Assembly (NCBI GenBank): GCA_034620365.1 | Contig: JAQGEQ010000015.1 | Coordinates: 124,001-188,000 of the forward strand | Origin: Pegea sp. RAD2-039 | Lineage: Eukaryota; Chordata; Thaliacea; Salpida; Salpidae | Length of the DNA: 64,000 nt | Direction: 5' to 3' | Shown here: in pieces, positions 24,293-35,607 of the stretch | Layout: every line of letters begins with the position of its first letter | Position numbering within the stretch: the stretch's first letter is position 1 | Program-made: the position numbers and the translations under genes | Notes under the pieces: model-generated | Database searches by the model: none | What the model saw: only the letters and a program-made list of their open reading frames with translations | Told to the model about the DNA's origin: nothing

Positions 24293-24606
24293 GCACGCCA
24301 AAGCTTTCAAAAAAATAGGATGAAAGTCAATTTTCTGGGGCTGAAAAGAAATACTTGTTGAAAATAACATAAAATATTTTAATATTACTTTCAAAAACTA
24401 TATGAACAAATTGAATAATTTTGTTAAGGTTGTTAGAGCTTTATAAAAATATCATCTATTTATTGTTATGACATCATAAAGGAAACTTTAGATATTACTT
24501 CGATTGGATTGAAAAATGTTTCTAGCTACTTACCAAGGCCAGCTATTGAGAATAAATGTTGATAATTTCAATCAGAAAATTTTTGTCTAAGAAATAGAAA
24601 ATTGTA

Positions 24607-25626
24607 ATGGAAAAACTATCAAACTCACAAATGATTTTCGTCGTCTTAATTTGTTCATTATGTTTATCTATGTCTGGAATTTTTTATTGGAAAAGCATGG
24701 AAATCAAAGAAAAATACTTTGAAAGAAACTTTGAAATTAAAACTAAAAAACATTTTCGCACATTTTATTCAAATGAAAAAACCAGAACGAAAGTAACCAC
24801 ACAGCAAACTGATGTCGAAGTGGTTACGACCAAGCCGTTTTTTGATCGGGTTGTTTACAACAGAGTTGGTAAATGTGGAAGTCGAACTATGCAAGACATC
24901 ATCAAGAAGTTGAGCAAGAAAAATAAGTTCACTTTTCATTTGTCAACTATCAATAGTAACACAAGACCTAAGCTACAAGGTCTCATCGACGAAGTGAAGT
25001 TAATTGATTCTTTACCGTCTCCCATGTTATACTCTAGACACATTCATTATATTAACTTCTTGAAATTCGGTGCTAAGCATCCAATATACATCAACCTCAT
25101 ACGAGACCCAATTGAACGTTTTTCTTCAAATTATCACTTCAAAAGATACGGAGATATGGTGAAAGAAGGAATCAGGTCAGCAGATATAAATCAAGGGAAT
25201 GTTGACCTTGATATCAACGATTGTATATTACAAAATTATTCTGAATGTATGCCACAAAGACTATGGTACATTGTACCTTATTTTTGTGGGCAAGAAAATT
25301 TTTGTAAATTTCCGAATAAAGAAGCTTTGATCCGAGCTAAAATGAATGTTTTAGATGAATATATAGTAGTTGGAATATTAGAAGATTTTATAGGAACATT
25401 GAAAGTTTTCGAAAAAATTCTGCCTACACATTTCAATGGAGCAAGTAAAATATATGCTGAAATGTTAGAAAGTTCTAATCGTAAAAATACAAGCACTATT
25501 GGAAAGAAGAAATTATCAGTTGAAGCTTACAAAGTCCTTAGAAGCAGGATGCTTTATGATTATGAGTTTTATAACTTTGTTGTTGGCTTATTTAAATTTA
25601 AAAAAAGACAGTTGATTGATATTTGA
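24607..25626 (+). CDS. Uronyl 2-sulfotransferase-like protein, copy A (intronless)
   Basis: A 339-residue single-exon gene. Residues 9-28 form one hydrophobic segment (VVLICSLCLSMSGIFYW), giving a type II Golgi topology. The lumenal domain has the UST/HS2ST 5'-phosphosulfate-binding loop YNRVGKCGSRTM (R86-T94), SRHIHY with two histidines (H145, H147) near the expected catalytic base, the 3'-phosphate-binding IRDPIERFSSNY (R166-Y176), and DINDCILQNYSEC...YIVPYFCGQ, which parallels human UST almost word for word. Human UST is 406 aa. The family transfers sulfate from PAPS to the 2-O position of uronic acids in chondroitin/dermatan sulfate. It pairs with a near-identical inverted copy at 28813-29835; the N-terminal 60 and C-terminal 15 residues differ strongly while the core is 99% identical. 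An acceptor-like CAATCAG lies 31 nt before the ATG. Confidence 0.9.
   Translation: MEKLSNSQMIFVVLICSLCLSMSGIFYWKSMEIKEKYFERNFEIKTKKHFRTFYSNEKTRTKVTTQQTDVEVVTTKPFFDRVVYNRVGKCGSRTMQDIIKKLSKKNKFTFHLSTINSNTRPKLQGLIDEVKLIDSLPSPMLYSRHIHYINFLKFGAKHPIYINLIRDPIERFSSNYHFKRYGDMVKEGIRSADINQGNVDLDINDCILQNYSECMPQRLWYIVPYFCGQENFCKFPNKEALIRAKMNVLDEYIVVGILEDFIGTLKVFEKILPTHFNGASKIYAEMLESSNRKNTSTIGKKKLSVEAYKVLRSRMLYDYEFYNFVVGLFKFKKRQLIDI
24787..25565 (+). repeat. Inverted repeat arm A (779 bp, 99% identical)
   Basis: This arm matches 28874-29652 in opposite orientation with 8 mismatches and no indels that I could find by direct reading. The match begins and ends sharply inside the two coding regions. Confidence 0.92.
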
Positions 25627-25639
25627 TTGCACTAAAAAA

Positions 25640-27330
25640 CAAAAATAAATCAAATTTTTAGCTTGTTTAATTTATCTAGTTTGATTGATAATGATTTTTT
25701 TGAAAACTTAATACCAGAATTCTGTATTTTTCTTTTTTGAGTACTTAAAGTTGTTTTGCTTAAAGTAATAGTGTTCTTAAAGTATTCTGTTCCTTATCTG
25801 AAAGGTTTTTAAATATTTGGATAACTGTTCAAATAAAAAGATTTCTGAATTCGTCAATCAATTAAAAGAAAATTTAATGGGTTGTAACACCTTTTATATA
25901 AATACAAAATAATTTCTAACAAACTAAAAAATAAGTTAGATAAGAAAACAATTGCTTATTTGTCAAACTAACAATTCAATAAACTTTTATAAACTTTAAA
26001 CCGATGATTTGGTCAATTAAGTTTGGTTTTTAAAGAAGTGCTCAGCAGACCTTTAAAATTATTTTAATGGTGTAAAAGAAGTAATGATTGTTTGTTCCTT
26101 TATGATCCTGGGAACAATTGGTTGAGATAAGTCTTTCTTACTTTGAAATATACTTTAGGAATTTTTATAATTTTGTATCGAAAATTTAATCAGAGTAATT
26201 TGAAAACATGTAAGAATGTTTTTATCTAAAATACAAAAAATTATGATGAAAAAAATTCAGAATACAACTTCACAAAAACTTTTTAAAGTTTTTTTTTAAA
26301 TCCTGAATCATCCAAAGCCGTGAATTTTTTCTCATTCTTCTGTGTTACTCTTCATCAAAAAACATGCTAGCAAGCACATATTGTAATAACCTCTTTGAAC
26401 AATCAAGCTCATATAATAATTTACAATTTTATGATAATCCAATTTTGTTATTTTTCTATTAATATTTCATTTCAGTACTTGTTTTATACCAGAACTTGAA
26501 GATTATTGTTTATCGTGGTATAAACGAAAAACAAATTGTTATATAACGTCATCCTGTATCAAGCTTAATTATTTTTTTCTAACTATTTGGAGCTGTGTAT
26601 GATCAAAACTTGAAAAAGCTGATTTATAAGATATGAAAAAAAGACTTAATGAGTGATTTTGAAGTATTAGAAACTGGAGATAAAAAACATTAATAAAATC
26701 TGTAAGCTGATAATTTGAAATAAATGAAGATTTTCGAAGAACAATAAATCAAATCTAACCACATAATGTTGATAATGAGCTTTTATTGAAACTTAAAACT
26801 TGTTTTTGTCGAAAAATATTGAGTTCAATATTTTGAGAAGTAAATTAATTCGTTTCATAATGAGAGTTTAAGTTTAGTGAAATATCAGATGATAAAATAA
26901 TTAAAAGCTCTGAGTTTTGCAAAAACTAAAAGCACCGACTTATAACTAACATAAATAGAGATAAAATTTAATCAATTTTTAAGAAAATCACAAATTAAAC
27001 CATAATAAATTTACCAGTATGCAAAAGTTTTGAGAGAAAATGATAATAGATTCACTGCATGGCATGAAGAAATTAAAATGCTGACAATTGTGATGAGATT
27101 TCAGTCAATTTAGCTGAGGTTTGTAGTGTGCTTTTTAGTTTATCAATTTATGATAAAGTTTTGTCAAAAAGTATTCATCATTTTACCAGCTGTTTATATG
27201 CAGTTGATTTTCTTATTAAAGACATTTATATTTAAAACTTAAGAAATAGAAAACCTTAACTTCTTTGTATTTAATGTGTTTTTTATATTTAAAAAGTTCA
27301 ATAACTTTTTCACGTCTAATAATTTGTAAC
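25640..27330. other. Intergenic, AT-rich spacer between sulfotransferase copies
   Basis: This lies between copy A and the LINE fragment. I see no gene or repeat similarity to the region flanking the second copy. Confidence 0.45.
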
Positions 27331-27339
27331 TAACATCAA

Positions 27340-28412
27340 ATTCTGTTTCTCGTCATCAAATCCACTTCTCTTTTTGATTTTCATTGAAGACCTCATCAGA
27401 AGACTAATAACAGTAGACAATGTCAGTGTGTTTGTGTATGCAGATGACATCAAGCTATTATCTGGTTCTCACTCAAAACTCCAAACTGCACTAAACATTG
27501 TAGAAAACTGGTCTGCGAATTGGCAACTTAAAATCCAGCCAACAAAGTCTGAAGTTATAACATTCTCCCGTAAGCCAGCGGCCAACTTCAGCAACCAATA
27601 CTACATCAATGGATCCATTCTTGAACGAGTATCCTCAGTCATAGACCTCGGCATTACTCTGACATCTGACTTCAAATGGCACAGTTATGTTTCCAGAATC
27701 TTTGGAAAATCTATCAAGCTTGTCCACCTCATCATAAAGACTTTTAATTCTAAAGATCCATGGTTTTTCGTCAACCTTTTCAAACTGTACATACGCCCTA
27801 TTCTTGAATACAATATCAGTGCATGGATGCCATATCAAGTTGGTGATATCAGAAAAATCGAATCTGTTCAGGCAACATTTACGAGATTGGTTTGCAGGAA
27901 ACTTAATATCAAATACGAGAGTTATAACCATCGTCCCAGCTTCTTCAATCTAGATACTTTGGAAATCCGAAGAATCAAATACGACCTTATTCTGATTTTT
28001 AAAATTATTCACAACCTAATTGATCTTCAGTTTGATGACTTTTTCTCCATTAGTCCCTCCCTCAAGTTATATCAACTTAGAAGACATAAATTACATCTTA
28101 ATAAGCCCACTCCACCAGCTACGTTAACCAGATTAAGTTTTTTCTCATACCGCACAATCAGTACATGGAACAATCTGCCATCAGAGATTGTCATGTCAAA
28201 ATCACTTATGCTGTTCAAGAAAAAGCTGAATTGTTATAATTCGCCAGGTGAATTTTTCTCTTTTACAATACTATGATTCTGTGCAGTTAGATATGCTTTT
28301 TCGTTTACACGTCAAATAGATCTAATTTGTGAGAATGTGTGTTAGCGAGAGGTGCTCTTTTTAGGCACCCTCCTTCACATTTATAACAATAAATAAATAA
28401 ATAAATAAATAA
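27340..28412 (+). mobile_element. 5'-truncated LINE with open RT frame and (TAAA)n tail
   Basis: An uninterrupted frame through 28276 begins in mid reverse transcriptase: PLLFLIFIEDL (27353 on), then the catalytic VYADDIKLL (about 27434-27460), then a thumb/C-terminal region with LYIRPILEYNISAW, ESVQATFTRLVCRKL and TISTWNNLPSEIV. These pieces are typical of CR1/L2-like non-LTR retrotransposons (clade by general resemblance). A short 3' UTR with a GGTGC...GCACC hairpin is followed by a TAAATAAATAAA tail ending near 28412. The endonuclease and 5' half are missing, so it is dead on arrival. The lack of stops over 300 codons indicates a recent insertion. It sits between the two inverted sulfotransferase copies. 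No clear target-site duplication was found. Confidence 0.9.
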
Positions 28413-28812
28413 AATCTAAAACAATCTTTCATTATCAATAAGATGCGAAAAACTTCAAAATACAATGTATTTTTATACACCCTCAATAATTGTTATTGAG
28501 ACATTCATGTTTAAAACATGATACATTTAAGACACACTATAAATGTGAGTATGATCAGAAACTAATAAATAAAGATTATAATCAATTTTATTAAAACTTG
28601 TATGAGTATATCCATATTTTTATACTTTAACGTTTCAAAAGTGAAAAAAGATTACCATGCTGAACTAAATTAGGTTAAGGACTAATATATAAATAGATTT
28701 TCATTTATAAATATTACACAACATTCTTTAGCATATAATAAGTTTTTTATATACTATACTCTGCTTATTAAATAATCAGAATTAAAAATAATAAACAATT
28801 AAAGTCAATCAT

Positions 28813-29835
28813 TTATAAGACATTAAGTTGATTCTTATAACGTTTAAATAAGCCAACAACAAAGTCATATAAGTCATAATCATAAAGCATCCTGCTTCTA
28901 AGGACTTTGTAAGCTTCAGCTGATAATTTCTTCTTTCCAATAGTGCTTGTATTTTTACGATTAGAACTTTCTAATAATTCAGCATATATTTTACTTGCTC
29001 CATTGAAATGTGTAGGCAGAATTTTTTCGAAAACTTTCAATGTTCCTATAAAATCTTCTAATATTCCAACTACTATATATTCATCTAAAATATTCATTTT
29101 AGCTCGGATCAAAGCTTCTTTATTCGGAAATTTACAAAAATTTTCTTGCCCACAAAAATAAGGTACAATGTACCATAGTCTTTGTGGCATACATTCAGAA
29201 TAATTTTGTAATATACAATCGTTGATATCAAGGTCAACATTCCCTTCATTTATATCTGCTGACCTGATTCCTTCTTTCACCATATCTCCGTATCTTTTGA
29301 AGTGATAATTTGAAGAAAAACGTTCAATTGGGTCTCGTATGAGGTTAATGTATATTGGATGCTTAGCACCGAATTTCAAGAAGTTAATATAATGAATGTG
29401 TCTAGAGTATAACATGGGAGACGGTAAAGAATCAATTAACTTCACTTCGTCGATGAGATCTTGTAGCTTAGGTCTTGTGTTACTATTGATAGGTGACAAA
29501 TGAAAAGTGAACTTATTTTTCTTGCTCAACTTCTTGATGATGTCTTGCATAGTTCGACTTCCACATTTACCAACTCTGTTGTAAACAACCCGATCAAAAA
29601 ACGGCTTGGTCGTAACCACTTCGACATCAGTTTGCTGTGTGGTTACTTTCGTTGTTAAACTGGCTTCACTCAAATAAAATATACGAAGTTCGTCTTGGTC
29701 GATAAATTCAGAGCTCTTTTCGGTGTAGTTGGTACTATTTTCTTTGTTTATCCAATAAAATATTCCGTACACAGATAATGATAAAATGCTGATTAAGATT
29801 GTGATAATTGACCGAAATCGCGGCAACTTTTGCAT
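28813..29835 (-). CDS. Uronyl 2-sulfotransferase-like protein, copy B (intronless)
   Basis: A 340-residue single-exon gene, inverted relative to copy A. It has its own N-terminal membrane anchor (IITILISILSLSVYGIFYW) followed by the same lumenal sulfotransferase core with YNRVGKCGSRTM, SRHIHY, IRDPIERFSSNY and YIVPYFCGQ, so all recognisable PAPS-binding motifs are intact. Within the core it differs from copy A at only six residues (T/P, G/D, Q/E, V/I, M/L, V/A). Its first 60 residues and last 15 (for example FKRYKNQLNVL against FKFKKRQLIDI) have diverged. Both copies look functional and may differ in Golgi retention. Expected role: 2-O-sulfation of uronic acid in glycosaminoglycans. The start at 29835 is preceded by an acceptor-like TATTACAG 22 nt upstream. 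Confidence 0.9.
   Translation of the reverse strand: MQKLPRFRSIITILISILSLSVYGIFYWINKENSTNYTEKSSEFIDQDELRIFYLSEASLTTKVTTQQTDVEVVTTKPFFDRVVYNRVGKCGSRTMQDIIKKLSKKNKFTFHLSPINSNTRPKLQDLIDEVKLIDSLPSPMLYSRHIHYINFLKFGAKHPIYINLIRDPIERFSSNYHFKRYGDMVKEGIRSADINEGNVDLDINDCILQNYSECMPQRLWYIVPYFCGQENFCKFPNKEALIRAKMNILDEYIVVGILEDFIGTLKVFEKILPTHFNGASKIYAELLESSNRKNTSTIGKKKLSAEAYKVLRSRMLYDYDLYDFVVGLFKRYKNQLNVL
28874..29652 (-). repeat. Inverted repeat arm B (779 bp)
   Basis: Partner of 24787-25565. The 3.3-kb spacer between the arms contains the 3' end of copy A, intergenic DNA and the LINE fragment. Confidence 0.92.
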
Positions 29836-29857
29836 ATTATCAATTTATTCTTGACAC

Positions 29858-32459
29858 CTGTAATAATATATTCGTTTATACAAAATGAAATTATTTTTAG
29901 TCATTACACTTCCTTAGTATATTTTAGTACTTCTTTTTTTGTTAAAATTATAGAAATCTTTAACTCATTTATCATTCTAATTTAATTGGTAATCTGATAT
30001 TATGTATTATCTTATCGAAAATGTTTAAGAAAATTGGTTTTGGGAAAACTGGTTTCTGGGTGCTGTACTTTGGAAAAGTTTAAAGAACAACAAATAGTAT
30101 ATAGGTTAAACTGACTTCCTTCTGCTAATAGTAGTAAGATTCGTAAAGGTTAGATTTATAGTTGGTTTCTTGATGTGAATTATTAAAGTAAATTAGAGGT
30201 TTCTTTGTCAGAAAAGCTTTGAGTTTGACATCTTTTAAAATCACGCACTAATAAAGCATTTTGCAAACCATAATAAACTGATCTTAAAAAAATAAATTTG
30301 AAGAAAGAAAAATAATATGCTCACAAAAGTTAACTTAAATTGAAAGATTTTTGAAAACATTAATGACTTATAGAAATTATCTTTCAAGCTACAAAATTAA
30401 TACTTCAATTGAGATAAAAAGAACAAAGTTAATTAAAAATTATTTAAGCTTTAAAGAATAAATCATCAAAGTTCTTCACTCTATTACTATGACTAAACTG
30501 ATTACTAACTTCCAAGTTTCATTTAGCTTTTTATTTGATCTCAAATACCCTTTTCCTGACTTTTAAAATTACTTCGAGAGTTTATTTTAGTACACTTGAC
30601 ACTTAATAAAAGGGTGTGTATTGAAAATTACAAAGATGACTAATAAATCAAAAAATATATTTTAAATTTTGCTAAAGTGAACATTATTATAACATTTTTG
30701 TTTTGCTATGCTAAAGAACTTAAACAAAAAATGACTAAACATTTTCTAAGTTTACATTACTGTTAAACTTTAAATCCGTAAATATTTTATAGTCTGTAAT
30801 AATTAACTAAATATAAAATTATAAAACACTTTCCTTATTAAAATATTTTTGAAACTAGGGAAAGAGTGTGCTTACTCGTCGCGCTTTGTTAGTTTTGTTT
30901 AAACTTAACAAAAGACTTGTACTTGATATCAGTCATCACATTACATTTTTAATTGAATTCACTAGCTTGAATTGAAACGCTTTGCATTCTTCAGTATTTG
31001 ACTGGTTGCGTCTTTTTAGTTTCTTTCATTCGTATACTTTTAAAAGCTGGTTAATGTTAAAACGATTTTTTAATTTGAATTTTATATCTGGGAAAAATCT
31101 GTACTGTTCAATACTACCAGAGAAAGAATACCTTTTAAAGTTCTAATATATTACACAAATTGCAACAAGATACTTTTAAACAAAGCACTATGTTCAAAAA
31201 AACAGAAATTTATCAAAAATTAAAAGAATAAGTTATCATGCTAAAAGTGTAAAACTAAATGTTTGAGTAAAATGCAAGCATACTTAGCATTTGAAATAAA
31301 AGAGAAACGTATCACTATTTCAAAAGCAGTAAAATACTGTTGAACGTTCTAAGCATAAAGTTACTGTTTTCATTCGACTGTAGTGAAATGTGAATCAAAA
31401 TTAAATAATATCTATAAATAAAAAACTCAATAACTGAAAAATGAGCAATTATATGCAATAATAACAAGGTTATTTTGTTTATACTCCAAGAGAAGTTGAA
31501 GTACAAATATTTTTAATAGTTACAAGGTGAATGTTCTCACTGAAAGGAAGCTATCACCTTACTAGCATGACGTATGAATAGATTTTGAATTGCATGTTTT
31601 AAAAAGAAGTTGTTTATGTCTTTGCAAGAAATTTGGGTGATTGACTTTTAAAAGATAGAGGTAACAGCTCAAGAGGAAACTCTTAGAAATCTTGATAGAT
31701 TGAAGTAATATATGTTTTCAACAGTAATATTTTTATACATTATATTTTGATTAAACAATCTCTCTATTTTTTAACTCAGGATGGCATAAATCTAATCCAC
31801 TTTTTAGAAAAACTTTAAGAATTTTTTCAACTCACTTCTTTACTCTGCAACTTTTAAGATCTACCTAAAAAATCTAAAAAACTCGCCTATGAATAAAGTT
31901 ACATTTTAAAATATAAATTATTATTAATTTGTTTGTTATTTTGAAGTAATTTTGCTTGCTGCTGTTGTTGTTGTTGTTGAAAGAAGACATTTATTCAATT
32001 TCAAGATATTCAAATCACCAATTACTGATATATATATGTTGTTTTTTAAATTTCTATACTTTTTCTGTCTAAATTTCAAACTGCAAGCATTTTTGAAGTG
32101 AAAGCATCTATTAAAAACAGTCAAGAATCCTATATGGCTAATCGGGATTTTATAATGTTAGATTTCGCGTCCAATTTAGAAGTACAAAATATCAGAACTA
32201 AAATACGAGCAACAACAACTGTTTGTTAAATATCAATTTGGTTTGATTTTTTTCGATAAAATTATTGGGTCCTATATGTTCGATTTCGATTTGGTCGAGT
32301 AAACCACGCAAAATATGATCTTCTATCCTGTATTTCTACATTAAGCTTATTATATGTTAAATTTTTTAAATAATTTGAGTCCTCATTTTTTTGAAGAAAC
32401 AGTAATTTATTGTTTCTAGTATTTAGCAGAACTGTTATATTAAATATATATATTATATG
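29858..32459. other. Intergenic, AT-rich
   Basis: I see no supported gene. The run of GTT repeats at 31962-31981 is a short microsatellite, and the small ORFs at 31315-31506 and 31936-32124 have no recognisable content. Confidence 0.45.
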
Positions 32460-32460
32460 T

Positions 32461-32530
32461 TAATTGTGACAATGCGTGTTAGCGGGAGGTGCTCTCCTTA
32501 GGCACCCTCTTTTGCATTTAAATAAATAGA
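32461..32530 (+). repeat. LINE 3'-tail copy 2
   Basis: Sequence TTGTGACAATGCGTGTTAGC, then a GGTGC...GCACC hairpin, CCTCTTTTGCATTTAAATAAATA. It matches the 3' UTR and tail of the LINE at 28320-28412, without recognisable coding sequence upstream. It is either a severely 5'-truncated LINE copy or a SINE sharing the LINE tail. Confidence 0.8.
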
Positions 32531-34077
32531 TAACTACTTGTTAAGTTTCACACTTATTAATATTCCAGATAAAAAAAAAGTACAAACTATAATGATTACC
32601 CAAAAAATTACACCTTTTGGTGATCCCAAAAATCAATATAAATAGAAAAACATTGAACTTTCAAATAAAAAAAGATCTTTTAGTGAAAACGTGTTTCATG
32701 GAAATTCATTTGTATTTTACAGTTTAATAGATAAATATAAATCATCAGAAAAGATAAAGAGGAAAAATTTTGGTAGATTTGTTTTTTCTTTTATTTCTTT
32801 ATTATGAGCTTATGATTTTAAGCTTTTTATAGAATTATTATACACTATCTACAATTGGCTAAATAGCCTACTACTTCAAGTATCTGGGCAACATAATATC
32901 ATGACCTGATACACCAATATCTGGGTCGTTTCCACTTGCAAATTCTGCTGCCTCCAAAACATTCTATGCATCAAATAGCGTGATTTCTTTCCTACTGCTA
33001 CTGTGCTTGTTACAGTTAAGCTGCCCAGGATCAAATATATACTCACAAAATACAGACTTGATTTAAAATATCCTTGATGAAACAGTCCGTAGATCAAAGA
33101 AAGCTTTGCATACAGTCTTATTGAATAATCTCTAACTTGATAACAAATTTCGCCAACATATTTTTGATGAAAATACAACATACTTTCTAACCCAACAAAC
33201 CAATCAAACCGATGTAACTTTTGTGACATTATAAAATCTTATTAGTATCTTGGTTGACGAGATTAAAAGTTCTTTTGGTGAGACAGATTCTTTTTTTATT
33301 TAAATGGGAACTTTTGTTTATCTCATGACATTGAATGTAATCAAGTTTCTGATCTTATTTAGTTCAAGATGCTTTTAGATTCGAGCTCTCAAGAGGTTAT
33401 TACCATGCTCAGAAAAATAAACCCGCACTTGGTCAAAAAAGTGTATAAACCAGTTTTTAATAGAATGATTAGACGAAAAATTAATATCGTAACCGATTCA
33501 CTAAGGAACAACCAAATGAGCTTTTCAAACTACATTGTGCCCAATACTAAATCCCTCTTAAAGTTTTCAGTAATAATTAATATTAAGGTTTACATTAACA
33601 GGACTTTGCTCAGGACATTATTTTGTCACTAGTGGCATTTTATATTAGCCTGAAGTCCTTGAATACCTCTGAGATTAAGATGTTCAACTTTGCGTTAAAA
33701 TTATTGGTTGAAAATACATCAATCGCTAGTTACTCAACTAAAAAGTATTTTTAGAAATTGATAAAGTTGAGGAATTCAGCTAAGTTCAAGCTAAACCTTC
33801 AGCATTTATACACTGAAATGTAACTTAAATCATAAATTATTTCCATTTTGTTTGTTTATTGACCATAACAAGTAAACATCACCGAGAAAGTGACTATTTT
33901 ACTTCGATTGAGAAGTTTAATTAATAAGTTTTTATATTTAAATTGATCAGTTTTTAAACTAAAAAATAAATAAACTAAGGAAACAGTTGAGCAATTTAGT
34001 TTCGATAATTAGAAAGATGTTAAATAGGTGTGTATTAAAAATAAAGATTTTTGTATATTTCACCACAAGGTGACGCT
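32531..34077. other. Intergenic with two unassigned ORFs
   Basis: ORFs of 117 codons (32876-33229, -) and 87 codons (33369-33632, +) lie here. Neither has a domain I recognise or clear splice partners, and I do not call them genes. Nothing else is visible. Confidence 0.35.
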
Positions 34078-35535
34078 CTACAACTCGATCTCAAGAGTCA
34101 TAGGGTCCTCAACTCCTTGTTTGATCTTTTTAAGGAAGGTAACAGCCTCTCTTCCATCAATTAATCGATGATCATATGTTAGAGCAATGTACATCATTGG
34201 CCGAATCTCAACTTTACCGTTAACAGCAACCGGTCTATCGATAGTTGCATGCATTCCAAGGATAGCTGATTGAGGCAAGTTAATGATTGGAGTTCCAAAC
34301 ATTGAACCAAATACACCCCCATTACTGATGGTGAATGTACCACCATCCATATCCTCCAATGAAAGATCGTTATTGCGAGCTTTGAGAGCGAGAGATGCAA
34401 GTTCTCGATCTATCTGCAGATAATTGAGATTGTTGCAGTTGCGTAGTACAGGCACCACTAAGCCTTTAGGGGTTGCTACGGCAACACTGATATCTACGTA
34501 ATCACGATAAATAATTTCGTTCGTGTCATCATCAATCACTGCGTTAACAGAAGGTTGATCCTGAAAATATGAATAAGATTTGATATTTAAACAAAACTAT
34601 TATTCAGGCAAATAGTTTATCATTAAATTATGCATCATTAAAAATCTTACTTTTAGGGCATAGGTAGAAGCTTTGATAAAAGCGGACATAAAACTCAGCT
34701 TTAATCCATGCTTCTTTTGAAATGAATCTTTATATCGGTTCCTAAAAGCAATTATATTGGTCATATCGATTTCATTAAATGTCGTCAACATGGCAGCAGT
34801 GTTTTGGGCATCTTTAAGTCTTTGACTAATCCGTTGTCTCATTCTATTCATTTTGATTCGATGTTCAGTGCGTGTTAATAAGTCAGCAGAGATATTAGAA
34901 GAAGCTTCTACTGGCTTCTTACCTAAAACTTCTTTTGATGGTTTTGGTTTATCACTTAATGGTGTTGTGGGAACTTTAGGGACTGAAGGCATTTCAGTTG
35001 GTATTGGACTTATCTTAACACTTGATGTTTCTACAGGTTTTTCATCAACTGGTTTAGGTGGTTCTACTTTAGCATCCACTTTAGGGGCTGGTGCCGCAGT
35101 TGATCCATCTGTATTCAGCTTAAATAAAGGTACCCCAGGTTGAACAGTGGAACCATCTTCAACTAACAAAGCCTCAATTGTACCAGCCGAGGGGGAAGGA
35201 ATAGGAATTCCTGTTTTATCAGTTTCAATTTCAGCAACAGTTTCATCAGCCTCTACTTGATCACCAACAGCTTTCTCCCATCTGACATCACCTTCTGAGA
35301 TTGATTCAGCAAACTGCGGGCAGTTTACAGTTACAACTTCAAATCGATTTCTACTGACATGAAAATGTCGTTGTGAAAACTTATTCAGACTTGGAACAAA
35401 CTTCACGCTAGAATGACTAAGAGGTCTTTTTACACTATAGCAATTAAATGAGCTTGCTATAGATGGAATTGAACTTCCCAAATAACGATTACATTTGAAC
35501 AAAGTGGCTCTGACACCACGCATATAAAGTGCCAT
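34078..35535 (-). CDS. DLST: Dihydrolipoyllysine succinyltransferase (2-oxoglutarate dehydrogenase E2)
   Basis: Two exons (34651-35535 and 34078-34560, phase 0) encode 455 residues; human DLST has 453. The first roughly 65 residues are a basic mitochondrial presequence ([15 protein letters not shown]...). The lipoyl domain contains [10 protein letters not shown] with the lipoylated lysine at about K107. A Pro/Lys-rich linker follows and runs straight into the catalytic domain ([20 protein letters not shown]) with no E1/E3-binding domain, as usual for animal DLST. The catalytic site [11 protein letters not shown] has H426 and D430. DLST forms the core of the 2-oxoglutarate dehydrogenase complex of the TCA cycle and passes succinyl groups to CoA. 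The frame stays open upstream to 35607, but an acceptor-like TTTTTATAG at 35556-35564 and the presequence favour the ATG at 35535. Confidence 0.95.
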
Positions 35536-35607
35536 TCTATTTATTAATAAAATCTCTATAAAAAAATTGGCAAAAATATTAGAAAACATAAAGCTCTTAT
35601 AAAACAA

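Noticed and set aside
32876..33632. 117-codon (-) and 87-codon (+) ORFs between sulfotransferase copy B and DLST
   Set aside because: No family resemblance or consistent splice partners; they may be decayed repeat sequence, but nothing supports a gene.
35536..35607. Upstream in-frame ATG for DLST at 35607
   Set aside because: It would add a hydrophobic stretch ahead of a good mitochondrial presequence, and an acceptor-like site lies between it and the ATG at 35535.
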